Assembly (NCBI GenBank): GCA_900314085.1
Contig: OMTX01000023.1
Coordinates: 62,001-126,000, forward strand
Reading direction: 5' to 3'
Source: an uncultured Lachnospiraceae bacterium
GTDB taxonomy: Bacteria; Bacillota; Clostridia; Lachnospirales; Lachnospiraceae
DNA: 64,000 nucleotides
In this document: positions 23,224 to 33,119 of the stretch, in pieces
How positions within the stretch are numbered: the first letter of the stretch is position 1
Layout of the letters: the number at the start of each line of letters is the position of its first letter
Program-made: the position numbers and the translations under genes
Notes under the pieces: model-generated
Told to the model about the DNA's origin: nothing
Database searches by the model: none
The model's input: only the letters and a program-made list of their open reading frames with translations

Positions 23224-26094
23224 TCAATCCGTACGCGTCGTTGCAGCAGTATTCTCTTCGACCACACTGTCTGCCTTCGCCTTGCTGTCTTCGACGCCCA
23301 GGCAGACGCCCAGAATATCCCGTGCCACATCGGCCGCATTGTGGGATGTATATCCGAAAGGAATGCGGACCGCTACCGAATACTGAGGCGCGGCAAAGGG
23401 GGCATAGCCGATGAAAAGAGCGTGGTTGGGGCGCTTCTTCGATTCCTGCGCCGTCCCCGTCTTGCCGGCCACCTGAACAGGGAAATCGTCGTAAACGGAC
23501 ATATTTTCAACTACTTCCCGCATACCGGTATGGATGGCGCCCCACTGGCTCTGGGACAGGACGTCCACGGAAGCGTCAGCGGAAGGCGCAAATTCCTGCA
23601 CGACATTGCCGTCCGGATCCGTCACCTTTGAAAGCAGGGTGAGATTGTAGACCGTTCCGGAATTGGTAATCGCAGCGGCATAGCGCCCGAGGGCAATCGT
23701 CGTGTAGTTATTATCTGACTGACCGATGGCCGCCATGACCGGATATTGGGTAGCTACATGAGACGTATTCTCTTCGATTTCAACGCCGGTCTTCCGGTCG
23801 AGGCCGTACAGATTCGCATACTTCTGAATCTTTGCAATACCGGTCTTGTCATTGTAGCCATTCCCTCCGGCCAGCCGCCAGCCGACCTCGTAGAAGAAAT
23901 AGTTGCAGGAATCCCGGATGGCATCCGTCACGTTTTCCTCGCCGTGGGTTGTATGGGAACCCGTATAAATCCAGCATCGCGGCTGATTTGAGACCTTATC
24001 GAAGATACCGAGGTCGTCAATCTGCGTAGAGATGTCAATGACACCCTCCGCAAGTCCGGCCGTTGCCGAAAGGGGCTTGAAGGTAGAGCCCGGCGCCGTC
24101 ATCTGCTGGGTAGCATGGTTGTAGAGGGGCGCGGCCGACGTCGTATTGAGGTAGGTATAATATTTTCTGTCCACCGTATTTGCCAGCCGGTTTGTATCAT
24201 AGCCCGGGTAGGAAACACAGGCAAGAAGGGAACCGTCATTGGGGTTGATCACAACGGCGGAGGCGGAGCAGGGATCGAGCGCCAGCTGGCCGGGCGTGAT
24301 TTCCAGATTCTTCAGCTTTTCCCGAATGAAGCTGTAGGCGGTAACCTTTCCCGTCAGGACATTATCCCTGGCGGTCTCATCGTAAGAAAGCACCCCCTGA
24401 TCATAGAGGATGGCGCAGAGCTGATTCCCGGTCACGAGGTCGTCCCGGACGGCATATTCATACACGATCCGCTTGAAGGCCGCGTCCGAGGACAGGGTGT
24501 TGATAATATAATCCACGAGGCTCGTGTACATCTCGTCCGAGTCCGAATACTTCTTCTCGGTCTGATAGGCGTTGATGTCGATCCAGTCGCTGCTGATACA
24601 GTATTTCAGGTACTCTTCCACGGAAAGCTTCTGGTTGGACCAGGCCTTCTGGGTATCATCATTGTCGTCGATTTTGTCCTCGACCAGGACCTTTTGGGAC
24701 TTCAGGAGCTTGATGATATAGGTGGAGTAATCCTGCCCTTCCTCGTCCTGATCCTCATATACTGTCGGACTTTCGGAAGTAAGTTCTGCCCGGATGCCGT
24801 CAAGGACATCACTGTTCTTCTGCGAAAGGACACCGTATACCTGCTTTTCCAGGTCCGTCGCATCCTCTGCTGCCATATCTGAAACAGAGATAAGTCCGTT
24901 TTTCAGCAGGGATACATAGGCGTCATAGATGGGAATCAGGATGTCCTTTGTGCTGTCCGTCACCGTAAAGGAGCGGATGTTTGCGAGCTTTGAAAGCACG
25001 ATGCCTGCAACTTCCTTCTCAAGCAGCTTGTAGGTGCTCTCCTGGATATTGACGTCGATAGACAGGTAAGCATCGTCGCCGGGGACGGACTTTGTCTCCT
25101 GGGCCACCTTGATCTCATTTCCGACATTGTCTACATAGACGGTTCGGTCGCCCTTCTTTCCTGTCAGATAGTCGTTTAAATACTGCTCGATTCCACTCTT
25201 TCCGACCGTGTCCGTCAGGGAATAGCTATCCTTGTTGTCGGGATCCTTTTCAATGGCTGCATTATATTCTTCAGACGAAATGGTACCGGTATAGCCGACA
25301 ATATTTGCCGTACAATAGGGGTAATTGTACTGACGCATCGAGTCCTCCTCGATGCTGACACCTGTCAGGGTATCAGAATGCTCCCGGACATAGGCCACCG
25401 TCTGCTCGTTCACGTCGGATGCAATCGAAATCGGAATATATTTCTGATAAGCATTCAGGCTCAGACGGTAGCGAATGACGACGATCTTGTAGCGCATCGC
25501 ATCGTCGTAATCTCTGCTGACGCCGAATTTCAGGCTGCTTTCCAGGTAATTGATGATATCCCCTGCAGAACAGGTTTTCTCATTCAATCCGGCCTTCCTG
25601 TTTTCACCGAGATCATGGGTTTTGGCATGGCCGAAGACATCCGCCCGGAAGCGGAGTTCTGCCGTTTCCGTCGTTGCGGTAAAGGAATAAGTGCCGTCGG
25701 AATTTCTCGTAATCCCGAAGTCATTGTCGATTTCATCCCCGCGTTTTTCGATATTTGTAATCAGCTCGTAGAGTTCGGCGTTTAATATTTCGTTCTTTTC
25801 AGACTTCTTCTTGTTGCTGTAGTCGCCGCTGTCCTCAATCATGACCTTGTAGGCCAGGCGGTTGTAGGCGAGCAGAACGCCATTCCGGTCATAGATGTTT
25901 CCGCGGGTGGCCGGCAGCTTCTCCGTCTTTTCCGTCAGGAGATTGTAGTTTGACTGGTAGGACTCTCCCCGCACGACCTGCAGGACAAAGAGTCTGGCCG
26001 CCAGCACAAAGGAACCGAGGCAGAATATGAACAGGACAACCTTCGTACGCGCCGCAAAAAATTTTTCGTAAATGGCATGAAAAAATTCAGACAA
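23224..26094 (-). CDS. mrdA: Class B penicillin-binding protein 2 (elongation transpeptidase)
   Basis: The transpeptidase cross-links peptidoglycan during elongation, paired with RodA. It has one N-terminal membrane anchor (VVLFIFCLGSFVLAARLFVL, about residues 19-38), the dimerisation domain starting at RGNIYDRNG, and the transpeptidase domain with STFK (about residue 672), SCN (about 729) and KTGTAQ (about 879). At 956 residues it is much longer than the usual 600-700. About 250 residues are inserted between the dimerisation domain and the catalytic domain (about 350-600), acidic and predicted helical. Long forms like this are known in Lachnospiraceae. It overlaps mreD by 8 bases. Confidence 0.93.
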   Translation of the reverse strand: MSEFFHAIYEKFFAARTKVVLFIFCLGSFVLAARLFVLQVVRGESYQSNYNLLTEKTEKLPATRGNIYDRNGVLLAYNRLAYKVMIEDSGDYSNKKKSEKNEILNAELYELITNIEKRGDEIDNDFGITRNSDGTYSFTATTETAELRFRADVFGHAKTHDLGENRKAGLNEKTCSAGDIINYLESSLKFGVSRDYDDAMRYKIVVIRYRLSLNAYQKYIPISIASDVNEQTVAYVREHSDTLTGVSIEEDSMRQYNYPYCTANIVGYTGTISSEEYNAAIEKDPDNKDSYSLTDTVGKSGIEQYLNDYLTGKKGDRTVYVDNVGNEIKVAQETKSVPGDDAYLSIDVNIQESTYKLLEKEVAGIVLSKLANIRSFTVTDSTKDILIPIYDAYVSLLKNGLISVSDMAAEDATDLEKQVYGVLSQKNSDVLDGIRAELTSESPTVYEDQDEEGQDYSTYIIKLLKSQKVLVEDKIDDNDDTQKAWSNQKLSVEEYLKYCISSDWIDINAYQTEKKYSDSDEMYTSLVDYIINTLSSDAAFKRIVYEYAVRDDLVTGNQLCAILYDQGVLSYDETARDNVLTGKVTAYSFIREKLKNLEITPGQLALDPCSASAVVINPNDGSLLACVSYPGYDTNRLANTVDRKYYTYLNTTSAAPLYNHATQQMTAPGSTFKPLSATAGLAEGVIDISTQIDDLGIFDKVSNQPRCWIYTGSHTTHGEENVTDAIRDSCNYFFYEVGWRLAGGNGYNDKTGIAKIQKYANLYGLDRKTGVEIEENTSHVATQYPVMAAIGQSDNNYTTIALGRYAAAITNSGTVYNLTLLSKVTDPDGNVVQEFAPSADASVDVLSQSQWGAIHTGMREVVENMSVYDDFPVQVAGKTGTAQESKKRPNHALFIGYAPFAAPQYSVAVRIPFGYTSHNAADVARDILGVCLGVEDSKAKADSVVEENTAATTRTD

Positions 26095-26626
26095 AGCTCT
26101 TTGTACTCCTTTGATCCGTCTTCCCCAGGAAATTGTAGATCAGGAGAAGAGGGACATACAGGATGACGCCCAGGGCAACCGTATAGACCGCCTCAGGAAG
26201 GATAATATTGTTCGCGAAGAATAAAACGTCCGTCCGCTGTCTCGTAAAGAAGAGAAAGAAATAGATGATAAAACCGTACATCACATCGGAAAGTCCGATA
26301 AAGAGGAGGGGCAGCTTCATGTCGTCCCCGAAAAAGAGGCGGCGGAAAAGGCCGTTAATGAAACCGATATACATGTAGATTAAGGCATACATCCCGAACC
26401 AGCTGCCGAAGAAGAGGTCGACGAGCAGGCCGGAACAGAAACCGACGACCATGCCCTCTTTCCTGCCCCGCGTAAAGCCGGCAAAGGAAACCAGAATCAA
26501 CAGGATGTTGGGAGAAACATTCCCGAGCTTCAGGCGGGAAAAGACCGATTCCTGCAGAACAAAAAGAACTATGATCAGAAGAGCCGTGATCAGGATACGG
26601 CGGAGAATCGGCCGGATTTTACTCAT
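26087..26626 (-). CDS. mreD: Rod shape-determining protein MreD
   Basis: MreD is a small integral membrane protein of the elongasome. The 179-residue protein has five or six hydrophobic segments and the family's GFxxGLLVDLFFGSWFGMYALIYM stretch (split here as GFCSGLLVDL and GMYALIYMYIG). It overlaps mreC by 8 bases and PBP2 by 8 bases, so the genes are translated together. Sequence conservation in MreD is low, and the call rests on topology, length and position. Confidence 0.92.
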   Translation of the reverse strand: MSKIRPILRRILITALLIIVLFVLQESVFSRLKLGNVSPNILLILVSFAGFTRGRKEGMVVGFCSGLLVDLFFGSWFGMYALIYMYIGFINGLFRRLFFGDDMKLPLLFIGLSDVMYGFIIYFFLFFTRQRTDVLFFANNIILPEAVYTVALGVILYVPLLLIYNFLGKTDQRSTKSFV

Positions 26627-27476
26627 CTGAGGTCTCCTTCAGCTGCTTGATCACAAGGACTTCCGACAGGTGGCGAAAATCACAGACCGGCGTCAGAGTG
26701 CCGGACTTGGTGAGATTGTTGCTATCCGCCTCTATGCTTGTCAGATAGCCGATCAGGAGCCCCGGCACATATTCGCTGGAAATATTTGACGTAACGACAG
26801 GATCACCGACAGCAGCCTTCCCGTCCGTATCCTGCAGGTTCGCAAATGTAATCGTGTTTTCTTCCGTCATTCCCTGCAGAGAACCGGAAACGATGCAGTT
26901 GTCCTGGGTAGAAACAACCATGGCACTGACATTGTTCGTGTCGTCAATCAGAGCCCGAACCGTCGAAGAATGCTTGCCGACGGAGGTGACAATGCCGCAG
27001 AGACCGCCGTTTGCAATGACATTCATGCTTCTTTCAATCCCGTCAGCCGAACCCTTGTCAATGGTGAAGGTATTGAACCAGTTGCTTTCACCCCGGGCGA
27101 TGACGTGAGCTCCTGTCGTCTCATAGTTGCTGTAGGTATCCTTGAGTTCAAGCAGGGACCTGAGGCGCTGCAGTTCGTCCTGTTCCAGTTTTGCCTGGGT
27201 ATTGTCCTCCCTGAGCTGCTCCACCTGGCTTTGGAGCTCGGCATTTTCCTTCTGCAGAACAACCTTTGCCTCCCTGTCCTTCGATGACTCGGCAGCTGCA
27301 TTGGAGACAAAGGTAATACCCTTTTCCATGGGCACGAAAATATAGGCGGCAGCCTCCTCGAAGACTCCGCCTGAGAATCCGGTCGCATAACTGAAAAACA
27401 AAAGCAGAATAGCTACTGTCGTCAAAGCAAACAGGATATACCGGCTTGGAATGTTTCTCTTGTTTCTGACAGGCAT
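26619..27476 (-). CDS. mreC: Rod shape-determining protein MreC
   Basis: MreC links the cytoplasmic MreB filaments to the cell-wall synthases. The 285-residue protein has one N-terminal membrane segment (YILFALTTVAILLLFFSYAT, about residues 13-32), a coiled coil (about 65-115, rich in Gln, Glu and Leu) and the beta-rich MreC core starting at VIARGESNWFNTFTIDKGS (about 125-143). Family motifs NGGLCGIVTSVG and VPGLLIGYL are present. It follows the mreB-like gene by 57 bases and overlaps mreD. Confidence 0.95.
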   Translation of the reverse strand: MPVRNKRNIPSRYILFALTTVAILLLFFSYATGFSGGVFEEAAAYIFVPMEKGITFVSNAAAESSKDREAKVVLQKENAELQSQVEQLREDNTQAKLEQDELQRLRSLLELKDTYSNYETTGAHVIARGESNWFNTFTIDKGSADGIERSMNVIANGGLCGIVTSVGKHSSTVRALIDDTNNVSAMVVSTQDNCIVSGSLQGMTEENTITFANLQDTDGKAAVGDPVVTSNISSEYVPGLLIGYLTSIEADSNNLTKSGTLTPVCDFRHLSEVLVIKQLKETSDE

Positions 27477-27533
27477 GAAAAAATCCTTATCCTATCGCAT
27501 GATAAACAGGGAGAAATCCCTTTCCCTGAAGAG

Positions 27534-28547
27534 TTATCTGAAAATCCGCGACTTGATGCTGTAGCCGTAGCGGGCGCATTCCGGATCCGTCAGGATCTTT
27601 CCAAGGCCCCGGGCCGCCGTCGTTTCCCCGTCATCCGCCACATTGACGTCAATATTTGTAATATTCTGAACGAAGGCATCGATGGAATCGATATTGGCAG
27701 ATCCCCCTGTCAGATAGATGCCGGAATGGACGATATCCTTGGCCAGTTCCGGCGGTACCTTCTCAAGGAGCAGGCGGATGCTGTTCGAAATATTTGTCAG
27801 GTCGTCTTTGATGCCCTCGTATATGATCTCGGAGGAAACCTCCATCTCGATGGGCAGACCGGAAACGACATCACGGCCGACCACCGTCATCTTTTCCTTT
27901 CGGTCATTCAGGGCAGAACCTATCGTCTCCTTCAGCTCACAGGCCGTCTTCTTTCCGATGACGAGGTTGAATTTCCGTTTCAGGTGGGTGACGATGGCCT
28001 CATCCAACCGGTTGCCTCCGAAGGGAATGAGGTCGGAAAGGACAAGCCCGCCCAGGGAAATGACGGAAATTTCCGTCGTGTCCGCTCCCATATCCACGAC
28101 CATGATGCCGGTCGGCTGGGAAATGTCCAGTCCGAGTCCCAGGGCGTCTGCCAGAGCCTTCTCGCAAAGGAGGATAGAACGTGCCTTGATTTTTGTCTTT
28201 GCAAAAATATCGTAGAAGGCTTTTTTCTCCACCTCTGTGATATCCGTCGGTACGGAAAGAACGATATCCGCCCCCTTCAGATGGGCGTTCATGCGGGACT
28301 TCAGAATTTCAATCAGCATGGTCTGCATATTGTCGAAGTCGGCAATGACGCCGTTTACAATCGGGAAAGAGACGTTGATCGTCTCCGGCGCCTTTTCGTA
28401 CATGGAATAGGCTTCATCCCCGTAGGCATACATGCGGTTCTTGTCGACAATGGCAATCGTGTTTTTCTCCACGGTCACCTGGCTCTTGCTCTTGTCAAAT
28501 ATTTTTAAATTTCCGGTTCCCATATCTATCCCGTACCCGTTCGACAT
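27534..28547 (-). CDS. mreB: Rod shape-determining protein MreB/Mbl (actin-like)
   Basis: MreB forms short filaments under the membrane that guide wall synthesis. The start ATG at 28547 has AAAGGAGG 7 bases upstream; a longer frame to 28592 lies over the terminator. The 337-residue protein has the actin-fold phosphate motifs: GIDMGTGNLKIF near residue 5 (phosphate 1), DMGADTTEISVIS (about 155, phosphate 2) and YLTGGSANI near the C-terminus (adenosine site). It is the first gene of the mre block. The N-terminus GIDMGTGN differs slightly from the common DLGTAN. Confidence 0.94.
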   Translation of the reverse strand: MSNGYGIDMGTGNLKIFDKSKSQVTVEKNTIAIVDKNRMYAYGDEAYSMYEKAPETINVSFPIVNGVIADFDNMQTMLIEILKSRMNAHLKGADIVLSVPTDITEVEKKAFYDIFAKTKIKARSILLCEKALADALGLGLDISQPTGIMVVDMGADTTEISVISLGGLVLSDLIPFGGNRLDEAIVTHLKRKFNLVIGKKTACELKETIGSALNDRKEKMTVVGRDVVSGLPIEMEVSSEIIYEGIKDDLTNISNSIRLLLEKVPPELAKDIVHSGIYLTGGSANIDSIDAFVQNITNIDVNVADDGETTAARGLGKILTDPECARYGYSIKSRIFR

Positions 28548-28569
28548 GGAAAACCTCCTTTCATTTATG

Positions 28570-28613
28570 AATAATAGAAAGCCCGAAGGCAAGCGAAAAG
28601 CTCTGCTTCGGGC
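28570..28613 (-). terminator. Intrinsic terminator between the methionine gamma-lyase family gene and mreB
   Basis: An 8-bp stem (28581-28588 with 28606-28613, GCCCGAAG / CTTCGGGC) on the minus strand is followed by TTTCTATTATTC. It lies 31 bases after the stop of the upstream gene and 20-30 bases before the mreB ribosome site, so it could also act as an attenuator of mreB. Confidence 0.65.
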
Positions 28614-28643
28614 AGAAGAATCCGACTCACAAGCCTATAAAGT

Positions 28644-29936
28644 TTAGCATAAGAGCCCTTTGTCGTAAAGGTTGGCCTCGTACATTTTTTGCATGGCCAT
28701 GAGGATGCCGAACTTGCCGTGGGGCCAGGTCAGGCCGCCCTGGAAGAAAACCCGGTAAGGGGGACGTAAGGGGCCGTCAGCAGAAAGCTCGATGGAAGAA
28801 CCCTGCACGAAAGCGCCTGCCGCCATGATGACCTGGTCATCGTAGCCCGGCATATCCCAGGGCTCCGGCGTGACAAAGGAGTCCACAGGAGCCGCCGCCT
28901 GAATGCCTTCACAGAACGCCAGAAGTCCTTCCTTTGAATTCAGGTCGACGGACTCGATGATGTCGCCACGTTTTTCCGTCGATGACGGAGACACGTGATA
29001 GCCTAATCTTTCAAAGCAGGCCGCTGCAAAAACAGCCGTCTTCTCTGCTGCTGCCGTTACAGTCGGAGCAAGGAAAAAGCCCTGGTAGAGGGTTCTCATC
29101 ACATCAAGGGAAGCGCCGACTTCCCGACCGAGCCCCGGCGCCGTCAGGCGGTAGGCTGCATTTTCTACCATATCATGATTGCCGCAGATATAGCCGCCGA
29201 TCGGAGCCAGGCCGCCGCCGGGATTCTTGATGAGGGAACCGACGATGATGTCCGCTCCGACAGCCAGTGGCTCCCGGTCTTCAATAAACTCTCCGTAGCA
29301 GTTGTCCACCATAATCTTCACATCCGGCTTCACGGAGCGGATGAAGGATATGAGGTCAGCAAGCTCATCGATTGTAAAAGTCTTCCGGCCGGCATAGCCC
29401 CTGGATCGCTGGATTTCAACAAGGGCTGTCCTTTCATTCATCTTTTTCTTTATGTCCTCATAGTCGAATTTGCTTCCGGGCAGAAGGTCTGTCTGGGCAT
29501 AGGTGACGCCGTATTCTGCCAGGGAACCCTTCTGGGGGCGGATTCCGATGACTTCGTCCAGAGTGTCATAGGGCTTTCCCACCGGGGAATAGAGTTCATC
29601 GCCCGGTCTCAGATTTGACATCAGGGCAAGGGCCAGAGCGTGGGTTCCGCAGGTGATCTGCGGCCGCACCAGGCAGTCCTCGCCGCCAAAGGCATCCGCA
29701 TAGACCTTTTCCAGCGTATCCCTGCCGATGTCGTCGTAGCCGTAGCCGGTGGAGCCGGTAAAGCATTCAGCGGCTACCCTGTTCTTCTGCATGGCGGCAA
29801 GCACCTTTAGCTGGTTTACCTCCGCCGTTGCATCAATCTCAGCAAAGCGGTCCGCAAGGCCGTCAAGAATCTTCCCGCCGAAGGCCAGGACTTCAGGGGA
29901 GATGCCCATATGTTCATACATTTCAATCGTGTTCAT
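28644..29936 (-). CDS. Methionine gamma-lyase family PLP protein (YnbB-like)
   Basis: The 430-residue protein is a fold-type I PLP enzyme of the family often called aluminium-resistance or methionine gamma-lyase family protein (YnbB in Bacillus). Motifs seen are TGYGYDDIGRDTLEKVYADAFG, RPQITCGTHALA (PLP phosphate region), MVDNCYGEF (Asp that pairs with the PLP nitrogen) and the lysine motif GSLIKNPGGGLAP (about residue 244). The true reaction of the family is not firmly known. In Clostridia the gene is commonly next to miaA, as here, with a 74-base gap. A terminator follows. Confidence 0.9.
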   Translation of the reverse strand: MNTIEMYEHMGISPEVLAFGGKILDGLADRFAEIDATAEVNQLKVLAAMQKNRVAAECFTGSTGYGYDDIGRDTLEKVYADAFGGEDCLVRPQITCGTHALALALMSNLRPGDELYSPVGKPYDTLDEVIGIRPQKGSLAEYGVTYAQTDLLPGSKFDYEDIKKKMNERTALVEIQRSRGYAGRKTFTIDELADLISFIRSVKPDVKIMVDNCYGEFIEDREPLAVGADIIVGSLIKNPGGGLAPIGGYICGNHDMVENAAYRLTAPGLGREVGASLDVMRTLYQGFFLAPTVTAAAEKTAVFAAACFERLGYHVSPSSTEKRGDIIESVDLNSKEGLLAFCEGIQAAAPVDSFVTPEPWDMPGYDDQVIMAAGAFVQGSSIELSADGPLRPPYRVFFQGGLTWPHGKFGILMAMQKMYEANLYDKGLLC

Positions 29937-30010
29937 TGTTCCATATCCTTTTTTTCAATACAAAGTTCCACCAAACGCGGCCGGCGCGTTTGGCCTGCAG
30001 CCGTTTCCCG

Positions 30011-31009
30011 TTACAGGCCTCCGCTGTAAAAGCCACTGTCGGCAAGAACTTCCAAGGCGGCAGCCAGAACTCCTTCATTCGTGCCGCCGCAATCGGTCCG
30101 GTTCAGGAAAACCGCCCCTCTCTCCCGCCTGAACCAGGTCAGCTGCCGCTTGGCATAGTGGCGGGAATCCTGCTTGATTTTTGCCACAGCTTCATCATAC
30201 GCGCATTTTCCTTCGATACAGTCCATGAGCTGGCGGTAGGAAATGCCCTGCATAGAATTGTCATTCTGCCTGAGTCCCCGGTCATAGAGGCCTTTCACTT
30301 CCTCAAAAAGCCCTGCGGAAAGCATCTCATCCACCCGTTCATCAATCCGCCGGTAAAGCTTTTCCCGCTCATCCGTCAGGACAAAGAAGACAGAATCGTA
30401 AGGCGATTCCTTCTGCCGTTCCTCCGCATTGTGGGCGGAAATGGGCTGCCCGGTGTGCTCATAATACTCGATGGCACGAATGACGCGCTTTATATTATTC
30501 TCATGAATGGTCTCATAGGAGACGGGATCGATGGATTTGAGCCGCTCGTGCAGGGCGTGATTTCCGTGTGACGCAGCAAATTCCGAAAGTTCCTGCCGCA
30601 GCGCGCCGTCTTCACCCTCTTCCGAAAAATCCGTGTCATAGAGGACTGCATCGATATAGAAGCCGGTTCCCCCGCAAAGGACGGGAATCTCGCCCCGGGA
30701 CCGGATCTCATCCATTGCTTCCTTTGCCAGTGCCTTAAAACGGACGGCATCAAAGGCTTCTTCAGGCTCCGCCACATCGATCATATAGTGGCGGACACCT
30801 TCCGTCTCTTCCGGCGTGATCTTCGCAGAACCGATGTCTAGCCCCCGGTATACCTGCATGGAATCGCAGGAAATGACGGAGCCGCGTAAACGCTTACACA
30901 GCGAGACAGCCAGGGCGCTCTTCCCGGAGGCTGTCGGCCCGGCCACCACAATCACTTTTTCCTTTTCGCCCGGACTGTCTTCTTTCACCGGAGAATTTAT
31001 GTTTGACAT
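30011..31009 (-). CDS. miaA: tRNA dimethylallyltransferase MiaA
   Basis: MiaA adds a dimethylallyl group to A37 of tRNAs that read codons starting with U. The 332-residue protein has the P-loop GPTASGKSA (about residues 24-32), the DSMQVYRGLDIG substrate motif (about 49-60), LCGGTGFYIDA and GISYRQL. The length includes a short N-terminal extension before the P-loop. It follows mutS and mutL, an order very common in Bacillota and other bacteria. Confidence 0.97.
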   Translation of the reverse strand: MSNINSPVKEDSPGEKEKVIVVAGPTASGKSALAVSLCKRLRGSVISCDSMQVYRGLDIGSAKITPEETEGVRHYMIDVAEPEEAFDAVRFKALAKEAMDEIRSRGEIPVLCGGTGFYIDAVLYDTDFSEEGEDGALRQELSEFAASHGNHALHERLKSIDPVSYETIHENNIKRVIRAIEYYEHTGQPISAHNAEERQKESPYDSVFFVLTDEREKLYRRIDERVDEMLSAGLFEEVKGLYDRGLRQNDNSMQGISYRQLMDCIEGKCAYDEAVAKIKQDSRHYAKRQLTWFRRERGAVFLNRTDCGGTNEGVLAAALEVLADSGFYSGGL

Positions 31010-31040
31010 CTATGCAAAGGATTTCTATCTGTAACAAACA

Positions 31041-31068
31041 ATTATGAATTATGCATTATGTATTATGC
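31041..31068. repeat. Short tandem repeat, 7-bp unit, four copies
   Basis: The sequence ATTATG plus one variable base (A, C, T, C) occurs four times in a row in the 66-base gap between mutL and miaA. The gap is strongly AT-rich compared with its neighbours. Confidence 0.8.
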
Positions 31069-31075
31069 ATTTCTC

Positions 31076-33112
31076 TCAGACGATCCTCTTGAACCGCTTC
31101 TCAAGCTCCGTCTCGGAGATGGAGATCATCGTCGGCCGCCCGTGGGGACAGTGATAGGGATTGTCAAGAGTCAGCAGCTCTTCAATGAGGGCCTTCGCCT
31201 CTGCTTCGGGCAGGCGGGTATTCCCCTTGACAGCTGCCTTGCAGGCCATAGTTGCGACGCGGATATAGAGACTTTCGTTGATGGCGCGCCCCTTCCCGTC
31301 GGAGAGATCGGCAAGCGTCTCCATGAAAATCTGTTCCGGATCCAGGGAGTAGAGGTTCCCGGGAACTGCCGTAATCCGGTACTCGGAGCCGCCGAAATTT
31401 TCAACGGCATAGCCCAATTGCTCAAAGGCTTCGTGATAGCAGGCAAAGGTCTCTTCTTCCGTCGGGGAAAGCGAAACTACAATGGGCGGAGCGATGAGCT
31501 GGCTCGTCATTTCTTTCTTTTCATACGCCTTCATGAAGCGCTCGTACATGACCTTCTCATGGGCTGCATGCTGGTCGATGATATAGACCTTGCCATTAAA
31601 CTCGACAATCCAGTAGGTATCAAAGATCTGCCCGATGATGCGGTGGCTCTTCACCGCCTCTTCTGAAAGAAAGGAAAGCTGCTCCGGCTTTTCTCTGTCA
31701 GCCGTCCGCATATAGACAGCGGGGGCAATCCCTGCCGCTTCCGCAGCGGCGCGGTTTGTCTGGTGGCTGAAGGCAGCCGTGTCAAACTCGGGCTTAGGGG
31801 CTCTTTCTGATGCTTGATTATTTAAATATTGCCCGTTTCCATCACCGGAGAAGAAGGCTGTTTTGTCTTCTGTATTCGAGTCTTCTCCGGAGGTCCTGCT
31901 GATGCTGCCATCCTGAAGGACATTGAAAGCAGTGCCTGAAGCATTGCCGGGTGTCTTTTCCACCGGAAGCGCTGCCGCAATCTCTTCCTGCACGGCTTCC
32001 TTATAGGCTGAGAGGCGGGATTTTTCAAAGGCTTCCGGCGCCTTCTCCTCCCGGTTTACGACTTTCTCGTCAGAGGTGGAAAGATCCGTCACCGGGATGT
32101 CGACCGCTGCGGACAGGCGGCTGCGGACAGCCTTGTAGACAGAGTCATAGACAGCCGGTTCATCCGTGAAGCGGACTTCCGCCTTCCTGGGATGGACATT
32201 GACATCGACATGCCCGTCCGGAAAAGTCAGAAAAAGGACACAGTAGGGATACTGGTGCAGCATCAGAAAGCCCTGGTAGGCGTCTTCCACTGCTTTGGAC
32301 AGAATTTTGCTTTTGATGTAGCGGCCGTTTACAAAGAAAATTTCCCTGTTCCGGTTTGATCGCCGGATCTCCGGCTGGCCGAGGAAACCGCGTACGGAAA
32401 GCGTTTCATCCGACCAGGACAGGTCGTAGAGATGACTTGCCACCTCCCGTCCGTCTTCCCGGTAGATGCAGTCGAAAAGCTTCCCGTTTCCGGGCGTAAA
32501 AAGCTTTTCCCGCCCGTCTGCCTGCAAAGAGAAGGAAATCTCCGGATGGGAAAGGGCAATCCTGCTGCAGAGTTCCGCCAGATAGTTTCCCTCCGTCATC
32601 GGAGACTTCAGGAATTTCCTCCGGACAGGGGTATTGTAGAATAACTGCCGGACAAAAATGGACGTTCCCTGTGGCGCAGCAGTCTCTTCGAGGATTTCTT
32701 CCTCCGAGCCTTCGATTACATAGTGGCTTCCCATGACTTCGTCTGCCGTCTTTGTAAAGACCTCTGTCTTTGAAACGGCGGCAATGGAGGAAAGAGCCTC
32801 TCCCCGGAAGCCCAGGGAGGCAATGGAATCGAGGTCTTTGATGGAACGCAGCTTCGATGTCGAATGGCGCAGAAATGCCGCCCGGAGCTCATCATAGGGG
32901 ATTCCTGCTCCGTCATCCGTCACGCGCAGGTAGGAAATTCCCCCGTCCTTCCACTCAACGGTAATATTCTTTGCCCCGGCGTCGATGGCATTTTCAATGA
33001 GCTCCTTGGCGACAGAGGCCGGCCGTTCAACCACTTCGCCGGCGGCAATCTTGTCGATGGTCTCCGGGGAGAGCAAAAGTATGGGGGATCGCTCAGACTT
33101 AATAGAATTCAT
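31076..33112 (-). CDS. mutL: DNA mismatch repair protein MutL
   Basis: MutL couples mismatch recognition by MutS to strand incision. The 678-residue protein has the GHKL ATPase motifs (IAAGEVVERPA, DAGAKNITVE, DDGAGI, LGFRGEALSSIA; residues about 20-110) and the C-terminal dimerisation domain. The endonuclease motif DQHAAHEKVMYE is present (about residue 510), so this is a nicking MutL as found in bacteria without MutH. CPHGRP, a zinc-binding motif of the same domain, is also seen near the C-terminus. The linker of about 150 residues is variable. It lies 8 bases after mutS. Confidence 0.97.
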   Translation of the reverse strand: MNSIKSERSPILLLSPETIDKIAAGEVVERPASVAKELIENAIDAGAKNITVEWKDGGISYLRVTDDGAGIPYDELRAAFLRHSTSKLRSIKDLDSIASLGFRGEALSSIAAVSKTEVFTKTADEVMGSHYVIEGSEEEILEETAAPQGTSIFVRQLFYNTPVRRKFLKSPMTEGNYLAELCSRIALSHPEISFSLQADGREKLFTPGNGKLFDCIYREDGREVASHLYDLSWSDETLSVRGFLGQPEIRRSNRNREIFFVNGRYIKSKILSKAVEDAYQGFLMLHQYPYCVLFLTFPDGHVDVNVHPRKAEVRFTDEPAVYDSVYKAVRSRLSAAVDIPVTDLSTSDEKVVNREEKAPEAFEKSRLSAYKEAVQEEIAAALPVEKTPGNASGTAFNVLQDGSISRTSGEDSNTEDKTAFFSGDGNGQYLNNQASERAPKPEFDTAAFSHQTNRAAAEAAGIAPAVYMRTADREKPEQLSFLSEEAVKSHRIIGQIFDTYWIVEFNGKVYIIDQHAAHEKVMYERFMKAYEKKEMTSQLIAPPIVVSLSPTEEETFACYHEAFEQLGYAVENFGGSEYRITAVPGNLYSLDPEQIFMETLADLSDGKGRAINESLYIRVATMACKAAVKGNTRLPEAEAKALIEELLTLDNPYHCPHGRPTMISISETELEKRFKRIV

Positions 33113-33119
33113 TATGCAT

